Positions 8,934-20,231 of a stretch of DNA of 64,000 bases are shown in pieces. A program made the position numbers and the translations under genes. The notes beneath the pieces are model-generated. The model saw only the letters and a program-made list of their open reading frames with translations. It did not search any database and was not told the origin of the DNA. This DNA comes from an uncultured Marvinbryantia sp. (lineage in GTDB: Bacteria > Bacillota > Clostridia > Lachnospirales > Lachnospiraceae), in the NCBI GenBank assembly GCA_934408725.1, contig CAKRVB010000002.1, positions 1-64,000 on the forward strand, written 5' to 3'. The stretch's first letter is position 1. Each line of letters starts with the position of its first letter.

Positions 8934-8971
8934 AAGGGACCAGATTTGGCTTTACCACCATCTGGTCCCTT
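8934..8971. terminator. Bidirectional terminator between pdxT and the small exporter gene
   Basis: A perfect 12-bp stem (AAGGGACCAGAT at 8934-8945, partner at 8960-8971) encloses a 14-base loop. The minus-strand side runs into TTTTT, a good intrinsic terminator for the gene ending at 8976. The plus side has a T-rich tail and would also serve pdxT. Confidence 0.8.
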
Positions 8972-8975
8972 CTCT

Positions 8976-9449
8976 TTATACTAATCCTATTAAACTGAAT
9001 ACTCCGGTACTTGCCACGCCCATGATAATTCCGGCTAAAAGCACTCCTCCCAGAGCAGCAAGAACGCTCTTCTTAAAATCCAGATCCAGAATACTGGCTG
9101 CCAGTGTTCCGGTCCATGCACCGGTTCCCGGAATCGGAATACCTACAAACAGGAACAGAGCCACATAGGTACTTCTTCCCACCTTTGCCATCAACTTCTC
9201 GCCACCCTTTTCTCCCTTTTTCAGAATCCAGGTAAATGGCTTCTCCAGCAGTGGTTTGGTTGCCCCCCATTCCAGCACTTTTCTTGCAAAGAAATAGATA
9301 AATGGAACTGGAATCATATTTCCAATGATACATATGATGTAAGAAGCTACAAGCGGAAGCTTCATTCCCACAGCCAGTGGTACTGCTACACGAAGCTCAG
9401 CCAGCGGTAACATCGAAACCAAAAATACAGTCAAAAATTTTGTAAACAT
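8976..9449 (-). CDS. Putative small multidrug export protein (COG2426 type)
   Basis: The 157-residue protein has about four or five hydrophobic segments and resembles the small DedA-like multidrug export family (PF06695). It opens with SMLPLAELRVAVPLAVGM, matching the conserved ELRxAIP region. A central IPIPGTGAWTG motif is typical of that family. Transport has been little tested in this family, so the substrate is unknown. It is a single gene with a terminator shared with pdxT. Confidence 0.8.
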   Translation of the reverse strand: MFTKFLTVFLVSMLPLAELRVAVPLAVGMKLPLVASYIICIIGNMIPVPFIYFFARKVLEWGATKPLLEKPFTWILKKGEKGGEKLMAKVGRSTYVALFLFVGIPIPGTGAWTGTLAASILDLDFKKSVLAALGGVLLAGIIMGVASTGVFSLIGLV

Positions 9450-9540
9450 ACACTTTCCTTTCTGATATATACACTTCAGTTATCAAAATTGTCTTTGAGA
9501 TTGACTTTATTCAATATAATATATATTAGCCGACATTTCA

Positions 9541-9780
9541 AGCTATACTGTATTCTAACTTCTTATTTCTGGTATGTATATGGGCTAAGCTGACATTCGA
9601 TTACCACGGAAGTTCTCTATATTCTTGTTTCGAGGTATTTTATCGGACTGACTACACGATATTACCACGGAAGTTCTCTATATTCTTGTTTCCGGGGTAT
9701 TTTGTCGGGCTGATTGCTCAATATTACCCCGAAATCAACCAGCTTCTTTTTTTCCGGGGTTGGTCCCCAACTAAGTCACG
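9541..9780. repeat. Degenerate tandem repeat, unit about 61 bp, about four copies
   Basis: This gene-free stretch (9450-9785) holds a tandem array. Units begin near 9541, 9601, 9662 and 9724. The two central units share 30 identical bases beginning TTACCACGGAAG (9601-9630 and 9662-9691) and then diverge moderately; the outer two are degenerate. Each unit junction can form an imperfect hairpin, for example TACCACGGAA with TTCCGGGGTA. No reading frame of coding character runs through it. It lies between the exporter gene and the atpC terminator. Confidence 0.75.
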
Positions 9781-9821
9781 AAAAAAGACGTATGAATTAT
9801 GATCGCTCTCCTTCATACGCC
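9781..9821 (-). terminator. Terminator of the atp operon
   Basis: On the minus strand GGCGTATGAA (9821-9812) pairs with TTCATACGTC (9796-9787), followed by TTTTTT. It begins seven bases after the atpC stop codon, so it ends the ATP synthase operon. Confidence 0.85.
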
Positions 9822-9827
9822 TTTTTC

Positions 9828-10244
9828 TTATTTTATGACACCCTGTTCGGAATTATGTCTTAATCGGTTGATTGCTCTGGCCAGAGATGCCTGCGTGGTC
9901 TTGTACTCCCGGATACTCTGCTTCTGCCGCATTTCTTCCAATGCACGGTCACGTGCCTCCCGGGCCCGCACTGCATCGATGTCTTCCGGCAGTTCAGCTG
10001 ACTCTACAATGGCTGTCACACGGTTATTGGCTGCCTGTACAACACCTACGCCAGATACTGCTGTCACCCAGGTACCGTCTTCCTTCTGAAAACGGATCTC
10101 ACCCGGCTTTAAAGCCAGCACCATTTCCTCATGGTGTGCCAGAAATGCCTTTTCTCCATCCGTTGCAGTTACAATCGCAACGGATACACGGCCTGAGAAA
10201 AATACTTTATTACTTGTAACAATTTTCAAATAAAATGTAGCCAT
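9828..10244 (-). CDS. atpC: F-type ATP synthase epsilon subunit
   Basis: Epsilon sits on the central stalk with gamma and can inhibit ATP hydrolysis. The 138-residue protein has the beta-sandwich N-terminal domain (FYLKIVTSNKVFFSGRV, then GEKAFLAHHEEMVLALKPG) and a helical C-terminal domain (about 88-138) with REARDRALEEMR. It is the last gene of the operon, six bases after atpD. Confidence 0.95.
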   Translation of the reverse strand: MATFYLKIVTSNKVFFSGRVSVAIVTATDGEKAFLAHHEEMVLALKPGEIRFQKEDGTWVTAVSGVGVVQAANNRVTAIVESAELPEDIDAVRAREARDRALEEMRQKQSIREYKTTQASLARAINRLRHNSEQGVIK

Positions 10245-10250
10245 GGAAAG

Positions 10251-12547
<2,297 letters not shown>

Positions 12548-12558
12548 TGGATCACCAC

Positions 12559-14592
12559 CTATACTTCTTTATTCCAGACCTGATCTCTGTACTCTTCTGC
12601 TGCCTTTACGATCTGATCGCGAAGGCTGTCACTGAGCTGTCCGGTAGTCTCCAGTTCACGGACAATAGCCGGCTGACTCTTTGCAAAGTAATCCAGCATT
12701 CCGGTACGGAATTCTCTGATCTTTTCTACCGGTACATCGATCATGACTTTTCCGGTAGCTGCACACAGCATGATAACCTGCTGTGGCATGGAAAATGGCT
12801 TGCACAGTGGCTGCTTCAGCAGTTCCATCAGTCCTTTTCCATACTTCAGCTGTTCCACTGTGGCAGGATCCAGATCCGATGAGAACTGAGTAAATACTTC
12901 CATCTCACGATACTGTGCCAGATCGATACGGATACTTCCGGCTGCTTTTTTCATAGCCTTTGTCTGAGCTGCACCACCTACACGGGATACAGAAAGACCT
13001 ACATTGACCGCTGGTCTCATACCTGAGAAGAACAGGTCGCTCTCCAGGAAGATCTGACCATCCGTAATGGAAATGACGTTGGTCGGAATATAAGCAGATA
13101 CGTCACCTGCCTGGGTCTCAATAATCGGCAACGCAGTAATGGATCCTCCGCCTGCTTTTTCATTCAGACGGCTGGAACGCTCCAGAAGTCTGGAATGCAG
13201 ATAGAATACGTCTCCAGGATAAGCCTCACGTCCCGGTGAACGTTCCAGAAGCAGAGACAGGGCACGGTAAGCCACTGCATGCTTGGACAGATCATCGTAT
13301 ACGATCAGAACATCCTTTCCCTGATACATAAAATACTCTGCCAGCGCAGTTCCGGAATATGGAGCCATATACTGAAGAGGTGCCGGATCGGATGCAGTAG
13401 ATACCACAACTGTGGTATATTCCATGGCATCATGCGCTTTTAAAGTATGAACAATCTTTGCTACGGTAGAAGCTTTCTGACCGATTGCTACATAAATACA
13501 TTTTACATCTTTGCCTTTCTGGTTCAGAATGGCATCGATTGCGATAGAAGTCTTACCAGTCTGTCTGTCACCGATGATCAGTTCTCGCTGTCCACGTCCG
13601 ATTGGGAACATGGAATCGATAGACAAAATACCGGTCTCCAGTGGTACGGATACGGATTTACGATCCACAATACCTGGCGCTTCGTTTTCGATTGGACGGT
13701 AATCGCTGGATGGAATATCTCCTTCTCCATCGACTGGTGCACCAAGTGCATTGATAACACGGCCAAGGAACTGATCTCCTACCGGGATACCAGCCTTTCT
13801 TCCGGTTCTCATCACACGACTTCCTTCACGGATCTCACTGTCGCTTCCGAACAGAATACATCCGATCTCGTCACGTTTGATATCCTGTACCATACCCTTG
13901 ATACCGTTATCAAAAATGACAATCTCGCCATACATGGCATGGTCAATACCATCAATATTTACGATACCGTCACCTACAGATTTTACGGTACCTACTTCTT
14001 TATCTTTTGCTTCCAGATCAAAGTCTTCGATCTCGCTCTGTAAAATAGAGATAATGCCTTCCAGTGTCTGGGAATGCTTACCCTCTCTGTTATCACCAAG
14101 AATCTTCTCTGTCAGCTGCTTAATTCTGCCTTCTGTGGACCAGTCATATTCTTTATTACCGATTGATAATACAAATCCACCGCCAAGGCTCTCATCTTTT
14201 TCGCAAACCAGCTCAATCTCATCTGATCCGCTTTCTTTTTTTACAAATTCACGAATGCCTTCCAGCTGTGCCTCTGTTGGTTCCGTTACATATTTTAAAA
14301 TGGCCCGTTCTTTTCCGGTCTTTTTCCACTGTGTCTCTTTATAGGCTTTGCATACTTCAGGAAACAGTTCAATATCCTGATCATCACACATTACCTTGAT
14401 CATATCACGGATCTGAGATGGGAAAATTTTATCAATTGCTCTGTGCTTTCCAGCCAGGTCTGCAGCTGGATTACAGAACTGTTCCATTAATACCGGAACT
14501 GTCTGGAAGATATCAAGGGCCTGCTCGATCACATCTTCAGGAATCTCTAATTCCTTTAACATGGTTGCATACTTTTCTACTGCCTGTATCAT
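12559..14592 (-). CDS. atpHA: ATP synthase delta-alpha fusion protein
   Basis: One uninterrupted 677-residue frame holds two subunits. Residues 1-170 are a nearly full-length delta/OSCP domain, with the C-terminal [20 protein letters not shown] and a final KQLTEKIL helix. From about 174 the alpha subunit follows ([26 protein letters not shown]), with P-loop GDRQTGKT at 341-348 and later PGREAYPGD. In most bacteria these are separate genes, atpH and atpA. I see no ATG, GTG or TTG codon in frame near the joint that could start free alpha. F1 contains three alpha but only one delta, so the fusion raises a stoichiometry question. A sequencing frameshift cannot be excluded from sequence alone. Confidence 0.9.
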   Translation of the reverse strand: MIQAVEKYATMLKELEIPEDVIEQALDIFQTVPVLMEQFCNPAADLAGKHRAIDKIFPSQIRDMIKVMCDDQDIELFPEVCKAYKETQWKKTGKERAILKYVTEPTEAQLEGIREFVKKESGSDEIELVCEKDESLGGGFVLSIGNKEYDWSTEGRIKQLTEKILGDNREGKHSQTLEGIISILQSEIEDFDLEAKDKEVGTVKSVGDGIVNIDGIDHAMYGEIVIFDNGIKGMVQDIKRDEIGCILFGSDSEIREGSRVMRTGRKAGIPVGDQFLGRVINALGAPVDGEGDIPSSDYRPIENEAPGIVDRKSVSVPLETGILSIDSMFPIGRGQRELIIGDRQTGKTSIAIDAILNQKGKDVKCIYVAIGQKASTVAKIVHTLKAHDAMEYTTVVVSTASDPAPLQYMAPYSGTALAEYFMYQGKDVLIVYDDLSKHAVAYRALSLLLERSPGREAYPGDVFYLHSRLLERSSRLNEKAGGGSITALPIIETQAGDVSAYIPTNVISITDGQIFLESDLFFSGMRPAVNVGLSVSRVGGAAQTKAMKKAAGSIRIDLAQYREMEVFTQFSSDLDPATVEQLKYGKGLMELLKQPLCKPFSMPQQVIMLCAATGKVMIDVPVEKIREFRTGMLDYFAKSQPAIVRELETTGQLSDSLRDQIVKAAEEYRDQVWNKEV

Positions 14593-14619
14593 CTTCTAAT
14601 CTCCTTTTTTAAGCACACC

Positions 14620-15093
14620 TTACTGCTGGCGAAGAAATTCATCATATAAAGCACGGTCATTATCCGTTCCTTCTTTTTCTCCTGCCACACGGGCTGCTGC
14701 TGTCACTACCATATCACGGACTGCAGTCTCTGCCTGCTGCATAATCTTCTTTTTCTCCTGCTCTGCATCGCTGCATGCTTTTTCCACAATAGTTCCGGCT
14801 TTTTTCTGAGCCTCATCTACAATACGGCTGTATTCGCCTGCGGCTTCTTCTCTTGCCTTTGCAACGATCTGTGCTTTTTCCTGTTCTGCATTTTTGATAG
14901 ATGCTTCGTATTCTTCCTTGCTCTTTAATGCACTGTTTTTTGCAGCTTCTGCATCAGCCAGTCTTGCATCTTCTTCTTTCTGACGTTTTTCCAGAATCTC
15001 ATTCACCGGTTTGAACAAAAACTTTCTCATCAGAACATACAGAATTAACAGGTTAATTACTGTAAATACTAAATTCCAGTCTAATCTTAACAT
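14620..15093 (-). CDS. atpF: F-type ATP synthase b subunit
   Basis: Subunit b is the peripheral stator joining the membrane sector to delta and alpha. The 157-residue protein has one N-terminal membrane helix (about 7-25) and then a long charged coiled coil rich in Ala, Glu and Lys to near the end. No delta domain is fused to it, unlike mycobacterial b-delta. It is preceded by atpE and followed by the delta-alpha fusion. Confidence 0.95.
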   Translation of the reverse strand: MLRLDWNLVFTVINLLILYVLMRKFLFKPVNEILEKRQKEEDARLADAEAAKNSALKSKEEYEASIKNAEQEKAQIVAKAREEAAGEYSRIVDEAQKKAGTIVEKACSDAEQEKKKIMQQAETAVRDMVVTAAARVAGEKEGTDNDRALYDEFLRQQ

Positions 15094-15139
15094 CCTGGTT
15101 AACCTACCTTCCTGTTATAAATACTGTTCTCTCTTTCGA

Positions 15140-15364
15140 TTAACCAAGGAACATGATACATAAAAGTGCAATAACGAAACCGTAAATAGCAGTTGCTTCG
15201 GCCAGTGCACAACCAAGAAGAAGTAACTTTGTGATCTTTCCCTCTGCTTCCGGCTGACGTGCTACAGCGTCAGTTGCTTTACCTGTTGCGATTCCGATAC
15301 CAATACCTGCTCCAATACCTGTCAGTACAGCGATACCTGCTCCAATTGCGATTAATGTACTCAT
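15140..15364 (-). CDS. atpE: F-type ATP synthase c subunit
   Basis: The 74-residue proteolipid forms two membrane helices joined by the ARQPEAEGK loop. The ion-carrying glutamate is Glu56 in LAEATAIYG. Compared with the sodium-binding c subunit of Ilyobacter, the position of Gln32 is Ile23 and the position of Ser66 is Ala57, although Thr58 and Tyr61 are kept. Loss of two sodium ligands suggests proton coupling; this is inference. Confidence 0.96.
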   Translation of the reverse strand: MSTLIAIGAGIAVLTGIGAGIGIGIATGKATDAVARQPEAEGKITKLLLLGCALAEATAIYGFVIALLCIMFLG

Positions 15365-15396
15365 TTTTTTATTCTCCTTTACGTGTTTTTCGTTTT

Positions 15397-16068
15397 TTAA
15401 GCTTCTTTAATAAATAATGATGTCAGGAATACGAATACATATGCCTGAATCAGTCCGTCAAAAATATCAAAATAAAAACTGAATGGAAGCGGAAGTACAA
15501 CTGGTACCAGCTGTTTAATCAACTCCATGATGACGAATGCACCAAGAACATTACCAAATAATCGCATACACAGCGACAACGGACGGATGAAGATCTCCAA
15601 TACGTTGATCGGTGCTACAATGGCGATTGGCTCTGCAAAGTTCTTGCACCATCCCTTGACTCCTCTTTTCTGAATTCCCGCTGCCTCAATCAGTATAATA
15701 CTCATAATCGAAAGTGCAGCTGTCACATTCAGGTCTTTTGTCGGTGGTTTTAAACCAAATAAACCAATGACGTTGGATACGCCGATATAAAGCAGAACCG
15801 TTATCAGATACGGTACAAACTTTCGGTTCTCTTTACCAATCATACCCTCGACCATACTGTTCAGTTTTACGACAATAAATTCTGCGGCCGCCTGTCTCTT
15901 ACTGATATGGTCTACCTTCAGATTCCGTGTCATGAGGATTGCAAATAGTAACAGTACTGCCATAATTACCCAGGTAATGACTGTAGACTCTGCTATCCCG
16001 ATTCCACCGATCTTGAAGACCGTCTCACAGGTAAGCTCTTCTTGCAGTTTTGTCGCAAGGTCACCCAT
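15397..16068 (-). CDS. atpB: F-type ATP synthase a subunit
   Basis: Subunit a forms the ion half-channels beside the c ring. I chose the ATG at 16068, which has AGAGGTGATAAT just before it; an upstream in-frame ATG adds 16 residues without a good site. The resulting 223-residue protein has five or six membrane helices and the essential arginine in [10 protein letters not shown]. It is the first gene of the operon; no atpI or atpZ precedes it. Confidence 0.95.
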   Translation of the reverse strand: MGDLATKLQEELTCETVFKIGGIGIAESTVITWVIMAVLLLFAILMTRNLKVDHISKRQAAAEFIVVKLNSMVEGMIGKENRKFVPYLITVLLYIGVSNVIGLFGLKPPTKDLNVTAALSIMSIILIEAAGIQKRGVKGWCKNFAEPIAIVAPINVLEIFIRPLSLCMRLFGNVLGAFVIMELIKQLVPVVLPLPFSFYFDIFDGLIQAYVFVFLTSLFIKEA

Positions 16069-16122
16069 ATTATCACCTCTTTCTGACTCTCCTAAGATAC
16101 GTCTATATTTTATCAATGACGT

Positions 16123-16151
16123 ATTATACTCCCATTTTTTTCATTTGGTAA
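16123..16151 (-). promoter_or_regulatory. Promoter of the atp operon
   Basis: On the minus strand TTACCA (16151-16146) and a perfect TATAAT (16128-16123) are 17 bases apart, about 55 bases upstream of the atpB start. The whole atpB-to-atpC unit is tightly spaced, so it probably drives all seven genes. Confidence 0.65.
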
Positions 16152-16234
16152 GACCAAATATATCGAAAATTCAGAAATATTTAAGAGTTTTTTATAGCAT
16201 TTTACCGATTGACACATTGTATTCACAGAAATAC

Positions 16235-16273
16235 AAAAAGCAGTCTGAAAGATACTGCTCTCTCAAACTGCTT
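16235..16273 (-). terminator. Terminator of the amino-acid ABC transporter genes
   Basis: On the minus strand AAGCAGT (16273-16267) pairs with ACTGCTT (16244-16238), followed by TTTTTG. It lies about 35 bases after the stop of the ATP-binding gene. Confidence 0.65.
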
Positions 16274-16307
16274 TGTGAAACATTTTGTTCTTGATTGTTT
16301 CGTTCTC

Positions 16308-17093
16308 TTATCCCTGTGTATAACGTGACAAAAACTGCTTCGTGCGCTCTTCCTTCGGATGTTCGATCACTTCTCTTGCTTTTCCCTGTTCTACAATATA
16401 GCCTTCATCCATAAAGATGATCTCATCTGCCACATCCCTGGCAAATGCCATCTCATGGGTAACGATGATCATCGTTGTCTTCTGATCTGCCAGTCCTCTG
16501 ATTACCTTCAGGACTTCTCCGGTCAGCTCTGGATCCAGTGCAGATGTTGGTTCATCAAAGCAGAGAATATCTGGCTTCAATGCCAGCGCCCTTGCAATCG
16601 CCACTCGCTGCTGCTGTCCACCTGAGAGCTGATGTGGATAGTGATTCTCTCTCTGTTCCAGCCCCATCTTCTTCAGAAGTGCCTCTCCATGTGCATGGAT
16701 TTCTTCCAGAATGGCCTTTTTATTTTGATTATAATCTGGTCGTTCTTTTGCCAGCAGCTGCTCAGCCAGCATCACATTTTCCAACGCCGTGTACTGTGGA
16801 AACAGATTAAAAGACTGAAATACCATTCCAAAATGGAGTCTCTTTTTTCTCAGTTCCCGTTCATTCTGGCTGGTTCCTCTGGAGGCATCATACAGAGTTT
16901 CTCCCTTTACGGTAATGCTCCCTTCATTGGGTGTCTCAAGAAAATTCAGACATCTCAGGAGTGTCGTCTTGCCGGATCCGGAAGATCCGATAATCGCCAG
17001 CGCACTTCCCTCTTCCATGGAAAAACTGACATCTTTCAGAACCTGGGTACTTCCAAAATGTTTTTCGATATTTTTTACTTCCAATATTGCCAT
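16308..17093 (-). CDS. Amino-acid ABC transporter ATP-binding protein
   Basis: This 261-residue ATPase powers uptake of a polar amino acid together with the permease and binding protein upstream. It has Walker A GSSGSGKTT (about 35-43), the signature LSGGQQQRVAIARAL, Walker B ILCFDEPTSALD and the switch VTHEM. It matches the GlnQ/HisP branch. It lies 12 bases after the permease gene. The exact amino acid is not readable. Confidence 0.94.
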   Translation of the reverse strand: MAILEVKNIEKHFGSTQVLKDVSFSMEEGSALAIIGSSGSGKTTLLRCLNFLETPNEGSITVKGETLYDASRGTSQNERELRKKRLHFGMVFQSFNLFPQYTALENVMLAEQLLAKERPDYNQNKKAILEEIHAHGEALLKKMGLEQRENHYPHQLSGGQQQRVAIARALALKPDILCFDEPTSALDPELTGEVLKVIRGLADQKTTMIIVTHEMAFARDVADEIIFMDEGYIVEQGKAREVIEHPKEERTKQFLSRYTQG

Positions 17094-17105
17094 TTTTCAA
17101 GCCCC

Positions 17106-17762
17106 CTATCTGAAATAATCCAGTCGTTTTTCAATGTAATTAAATAATAAGGTAAGAATACCTACGAAGATCAGATAAAACAGACCGGTATAGAACAACG
17201 GCCATACCAGCCCCGCTGATTTCATAAAGGAGTATCCCCTCTGTGTCAGTTCCTGCGCTGCAATGATTCTGGCCAGGGAAGTATCCTTGACCAGAGTAAT
17301 GATCTCATTGGACATCGGCGGCACTACCCGTTTCACCATCTGAAGCAGTGTGATCTTAAAGAAGATCTGGCTTCTGGTCATCCCCAGCACCTGGCCTGCT
17401 TCCCGCTGCCCTGCAGGAATCCCCTCGATTCCGCCACGGAAGATCACAGAAAAATAACAGGCATAATTGATGGTAAAAGCCACCACAGTTGCCGTGATAC
17501 GTCCGGCTTCATTGCCGCCCCAGATATTATGTCCCAGCCACATGCCAGGACCGTAAAAGATAATAATCAGCTGCAACATCAGAGGTGTTCCCCTGATGAT
17601 CCATACCAGAACCTGGATCAGATAGCTCAGAGGCTTGAACTTGCTCATAGTCCCCAGCGCCAGCACCAGTCCCAGCGGCAATGAAAACACCAGTGTCAGA
17701 AGAAAGATCTGAAACATGGTTCCCATGCCTCTTAATAATTCCATTGTAACCTGTACAAACAT
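17106..17762 (-). CDS. Amino-acid ABC transporter permease (HisM/GlnP type)
   Basis: I chose the ATG at 17762, preceded by AAGGGG at a good distance; an upstream in-frame start adds seven residues. The 218-residue membrane protein has about five helices, the RGTPLMLQL motif near the N-terminus, and the EAA-type loop AGQREAGQVLGMTRSQIFFKI that contacts the ATPase. It sits between the binding-protein gene and the ATPase gene. Confidence 0.93.
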   Translation of the reverse strand: MFVQVTMELLRGMGTMFQIFLLTLVFSLPLGLVLALGTMSKFKPLSYLIQVLVWIIRGTPLMLQLIIIFYGPGMWLGHNIWGGNEAGRITATVVAFTINYACYFSVIFRGGIEGIPAGQREAGQVLGMTRSQIFFKITLLQMVKRVVPPMSNEIITLVKDTSLARIIAAQELTQRGYSFMKSAGLVWPLFYTGLFYLIFVGILTLLFNYIEKRLDYFR

Positions 17763-17849
17763 TCTTTTTCCCCTTACATACACAAGGCAGAGAGCCTGCC
17801 CTCTGCCTCATGTAGATTTTGTAGTTATGATGTGTATAACACGTTCTTT

Positions 17850-18677
17850 TTATTCTGCCGGAACAACCACTACCTGTGCGTTGTTACAGTAAGCATTGGT
17901 GCATTCCATGGAATTGGTCACTTCATCTGTCAATGTCATACCATTCCATACCACGTCGATATTCTTGGAATCCAGTTCCATGATCTTGTTATCCCAGTCG
18001 ATCTCTACGAATTCCACGTCAACGCCCAGCTTTTCTGCTACGACACCAGCCATATCTGCATCAAATCCGATCCAGTCACCGTTCTCATCTTTGTAATCCA
18101 TTGGTTCAAAATCTGTAATACCAACAATCAGAGAACCCTTGTCCTGAATATAAGCTACATCGCTGTCCTCTGCTGCTTCGGTAGCTGCTTCTGTGGCATT
18201 CTCAGTCTCTTCTTCTGTCACTTCTGTAGCATCTTCTTCTGCGCCCTGTTCTACCAGTGCATCCTGTACCCCATACTTTTCAGCCAGTTCTTTCATGGAA
18301 CCATCTGCATAAGTCTCTGCGAATACTTCATTAATATATGCTGCAAGGTCTGACCCTTTTCTGCATCCCACACCATATTCTTCCGTAGTCAGTTCATCTG
18401 TATGTACCAGATTTGGATAGCTGGTGCCTTCTCCGATCATCGCACCTGCCATCAGAAGGTCAATGATTGCTGCATCAGAAGTACCGGAAGCTACTTCCAT
18501 CAGTGCATCTGCCTGAGATGCTACAGAATTGTACTGAAATCCTTTTTCTTCTGCTGCGGCTTCTCCTGCAGAACCTGCTTCTACTGCATAAACCATATCT
18601 GCATCTGCTGCACATGCAGGCATTGCCATACCCATTACCATACCAGCGCTTAATACGATAGCCAAACCTTTTTTCAT
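17850..18677 (-). CDS. Amino-acid substrate-binding protein with lobes in circularly permuted order
   Basis: The 275-residue protein has an export signal (1-23). Segment 29-143 matches the second, C-terminal lobe of family 3 binding proteins: AVEAGSAGEAA, then MAGAMIGEGTSY, YGVGCRKGSDLA and the usual closing helix ADGSMKELAEKYGV. An acidic Thr/Glu/Ala linker (144-172) follows. Segment 173-275 matches the first lobe: VAYIQDKGSLIVGITDFEPM, GFDADMAGVVAEKLGV, WDNKIMELDSKNIDVVWNGM and the end QVVVVPAE. The lobe order is therefore reversed relative to the family. No standard lipobox is visible (MPAC at 19-22 is poor). Both lobes look intact, so function is plausible. Confidence 0.85.
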   Translation of the reverse strand: MKKGLAIVLSAGMVMGMAMPACAADADMVYAVEAGSAGEAAAEEKGFQYNSVASQADALMEVASGTSDAAIIDLLMAGAMIGEGTSYPNLVHTDELTTEEYGVGCRKGSDLAAYINEVFAETYADGSMKELAEKYGVQDALVEQGAEEDATEVTEEETENATEAATEAAEDSDVAYIQDKGSLIVGITDFEPMDYKDENGDWIGFDADMAGVVAEKLGVDVEFVEIDWDNKIMELDSKNIDVVWNGMTLTDEVTNSMECTNAYCNNAQVVVVPAE

Positions 18678-18720
18678 GATCTTATCTCCTCCAAGTGGTC
18701 GTTGTTTTTATCACTTTTGC

Positions 18721-18749
18721 ATTTTATCATAGTAGCACACTAAAGTAAA
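18721..18749 (-). promoter_or_regulatory. Promoter of the amino-acid ABC transporter
   Basis: On the minus strand TTTACT (18749-18744) and TAAAAT (18726-18721) are 17 bases apart, about 45 bases upstream of the binding-protein start. A T-rich tract follows on the side of the divergent MATE gene. Confidence 0.55.
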
Positions 18750-18827
18750 GTTTTTTTTGTTGCTTTTCTATTCTTTTTATAGTAGAGTGAGGGTACTGCA
18801 TTTCGTACATACAGAGGGGGAATTTTT

Positions 18828-20225
18828 GTGAACAGGAATCATTCTTTCATTAAGAAGTTTATAGGAAATAAGAAGTTTTATAAGATGGTTCTGCTGATTG
18901 CAGTTCCGATTATGATCCAGAATGGGATTACAAATTTTGTAAGTCTGCTGGATAATATTATGATCGGACGTGTGGGGACGGAGCAGATGTCTGGTGCCGC
19001 CATTGTAAATCAGCTGATTTTTGTCTATAATCTGTGCATTTTCGGCGGAGTATCCGGCGCCGGTATTTTTACGGCACAGTTTTACGGTCAGGGAGATACC
19101 GAAGGTGTCCGTCAGACATTCCGTTTTAAGCTGTGGCTGGCGATGGTTCTGACGGCCTGTACCATTGTGCTGTTTCTGACAGCCGGCCCGAATCTGATTC
19201 AGTTTTACCTGAACGGGGAAGGAGAAGCCGCTGATGCCGCTGCCATTCTTTCCTATGGAAGTCAGTATCTATATGTAATGCTCCTTGGGCTTCCGGCTTT
19301 TCTGGTCAGCCAGGTGTATGCCAGTACTCTGCGGGAATGTGGAGAAACCGTGCTGCCAATGAAAGCGGGAATTGTCTCTGTCCTGGTGAATCTTACTTTT
19401 AACTATTTTCTGATCTATGGAAAATTCTTTTTCCCGGAACTGGGTGTAACCGGAGCTGCTATTGCTACTGTTCTTTCCCGTTACGTGGAGGCTGCCATCA
19501 TTGTGACAGTTACCCATCGCCATTCTGAGGAACATACTTTTGCCAAAGGTCTGTATCACACTTTAAAGGTTCCTGCGGATCTCTGCAAAAAAATTGCCGT
19601 CAAAGGATCTCCTTTGCTCTTTAATGAGACCCTCTGGGCGGCTGGTATGGCTATGCTGACACAATGTTATTCCGTTCGCGGACTGAATGTGGTCGCCGGA
19701 CTGAATATCTCCAATACAATCAACAATGTATTTAATATTGTATTTATTGCGCTGGGTGATTCCGTAGCTATCATCGTGGGACAGCTCCTGGGCGCCGGCA
19801 AGATGAAGGAAGCACGGGATACGGATAACAAGATGATTGCATTTTCGGTGTTCTGCTGTACCGGAGTTGCTTTGGTGATGCTGCTTCTCTCTCCATTGTT
19901 CCCGCAGCTGTATAACACAACACCGGAAGTAAGGATTCTGGCACGAAACTTCATTATTATTACTGCCATTTTCATGCCGCAGAATGCTTTCTTACATGCC
20001 TGCTACTTTACCTTACGTTCCGGTGGAAAAACCATTATTACATTTTTGTTTGACAGTGTCTTTATCTGGTGCGTCAGTGTTACCGTTGCCTATATCTTAA
20101 GCCGTTTTACCGGCCTTCCGGTACTTGCGATCTACACGATTGTCCAGATCTGCGATCTGATCAAATGTGTCATCGGCTTTATTCTGGTAAAAAAAGGCAT
20201 CTGGCTTCAGAATATTGTCTCCTGA
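18828..20225 (+). CDS. MATE family efflux transporter
   Basis: The 465-residue integral membrane protein has about 12 helices in two homologous halves, each starting with a MATE-type segment (VLLIAVPIMIQNGITNFVSLLDNIMIGR at about 21-48, and again near 250). MATE proteins export drugs or metabolites using sodium or proton gradients. It is divergent from the ABC transporter and convergent with another MATE gene, with only six bases between their ends. The substrate is unknown. Confidence 0.93.
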   Translation: MNRNHSFIKKFIGNKKFYKMVLLIAVPIMIQNGITNFVSLLDNIMIGRVGTEQMSGAAIVNQLIFVYNLCIFGGVSGAGIFTAQFYGQGDTEGVRQTFRFKLWLAMVLTACTIVLFLTAGPNLIQFYLNGEGEAADAAAILSYGSQYLYVMLLGLPAFLVSQVYASTLRECGETVLPMKAGIVSVLVNLTFNYFLIYGKFFFPELGVTGAAIATVLSRYVEAAIIVTVTHRHSEEHTFAKGLYHTLKVPADLCKKIAVKGSPLLFNETLWAAGMAMLTQCYSVRGLNVVAGLNISNTINNVFNIVFIALGDSVAIIVGQLLGAGKMKEARDTDNKMIAFSVFCCTGVALVMLLLSPLFPQLYNTTPEVRILARNFIIITAIFMPQNAFLHACYFTLRSGGKTIITFLFDSVFIWCVSVTVAYILSRFTGLPVLAIYTIVQICDLIKCVIGFILVKKGIWLQNIVS

Positions 20226-20231
20226 GTCACC

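Noticed and set aside
16208..16236. TTGACA with a 17-base spacer and TACAAA on the plus strand between atpB and the ABC genes
   Set aside because: No plus-strand gene follows for more than 2 kb and the -10 is poor; it overlaps a terminator region, so it is taken as chance.
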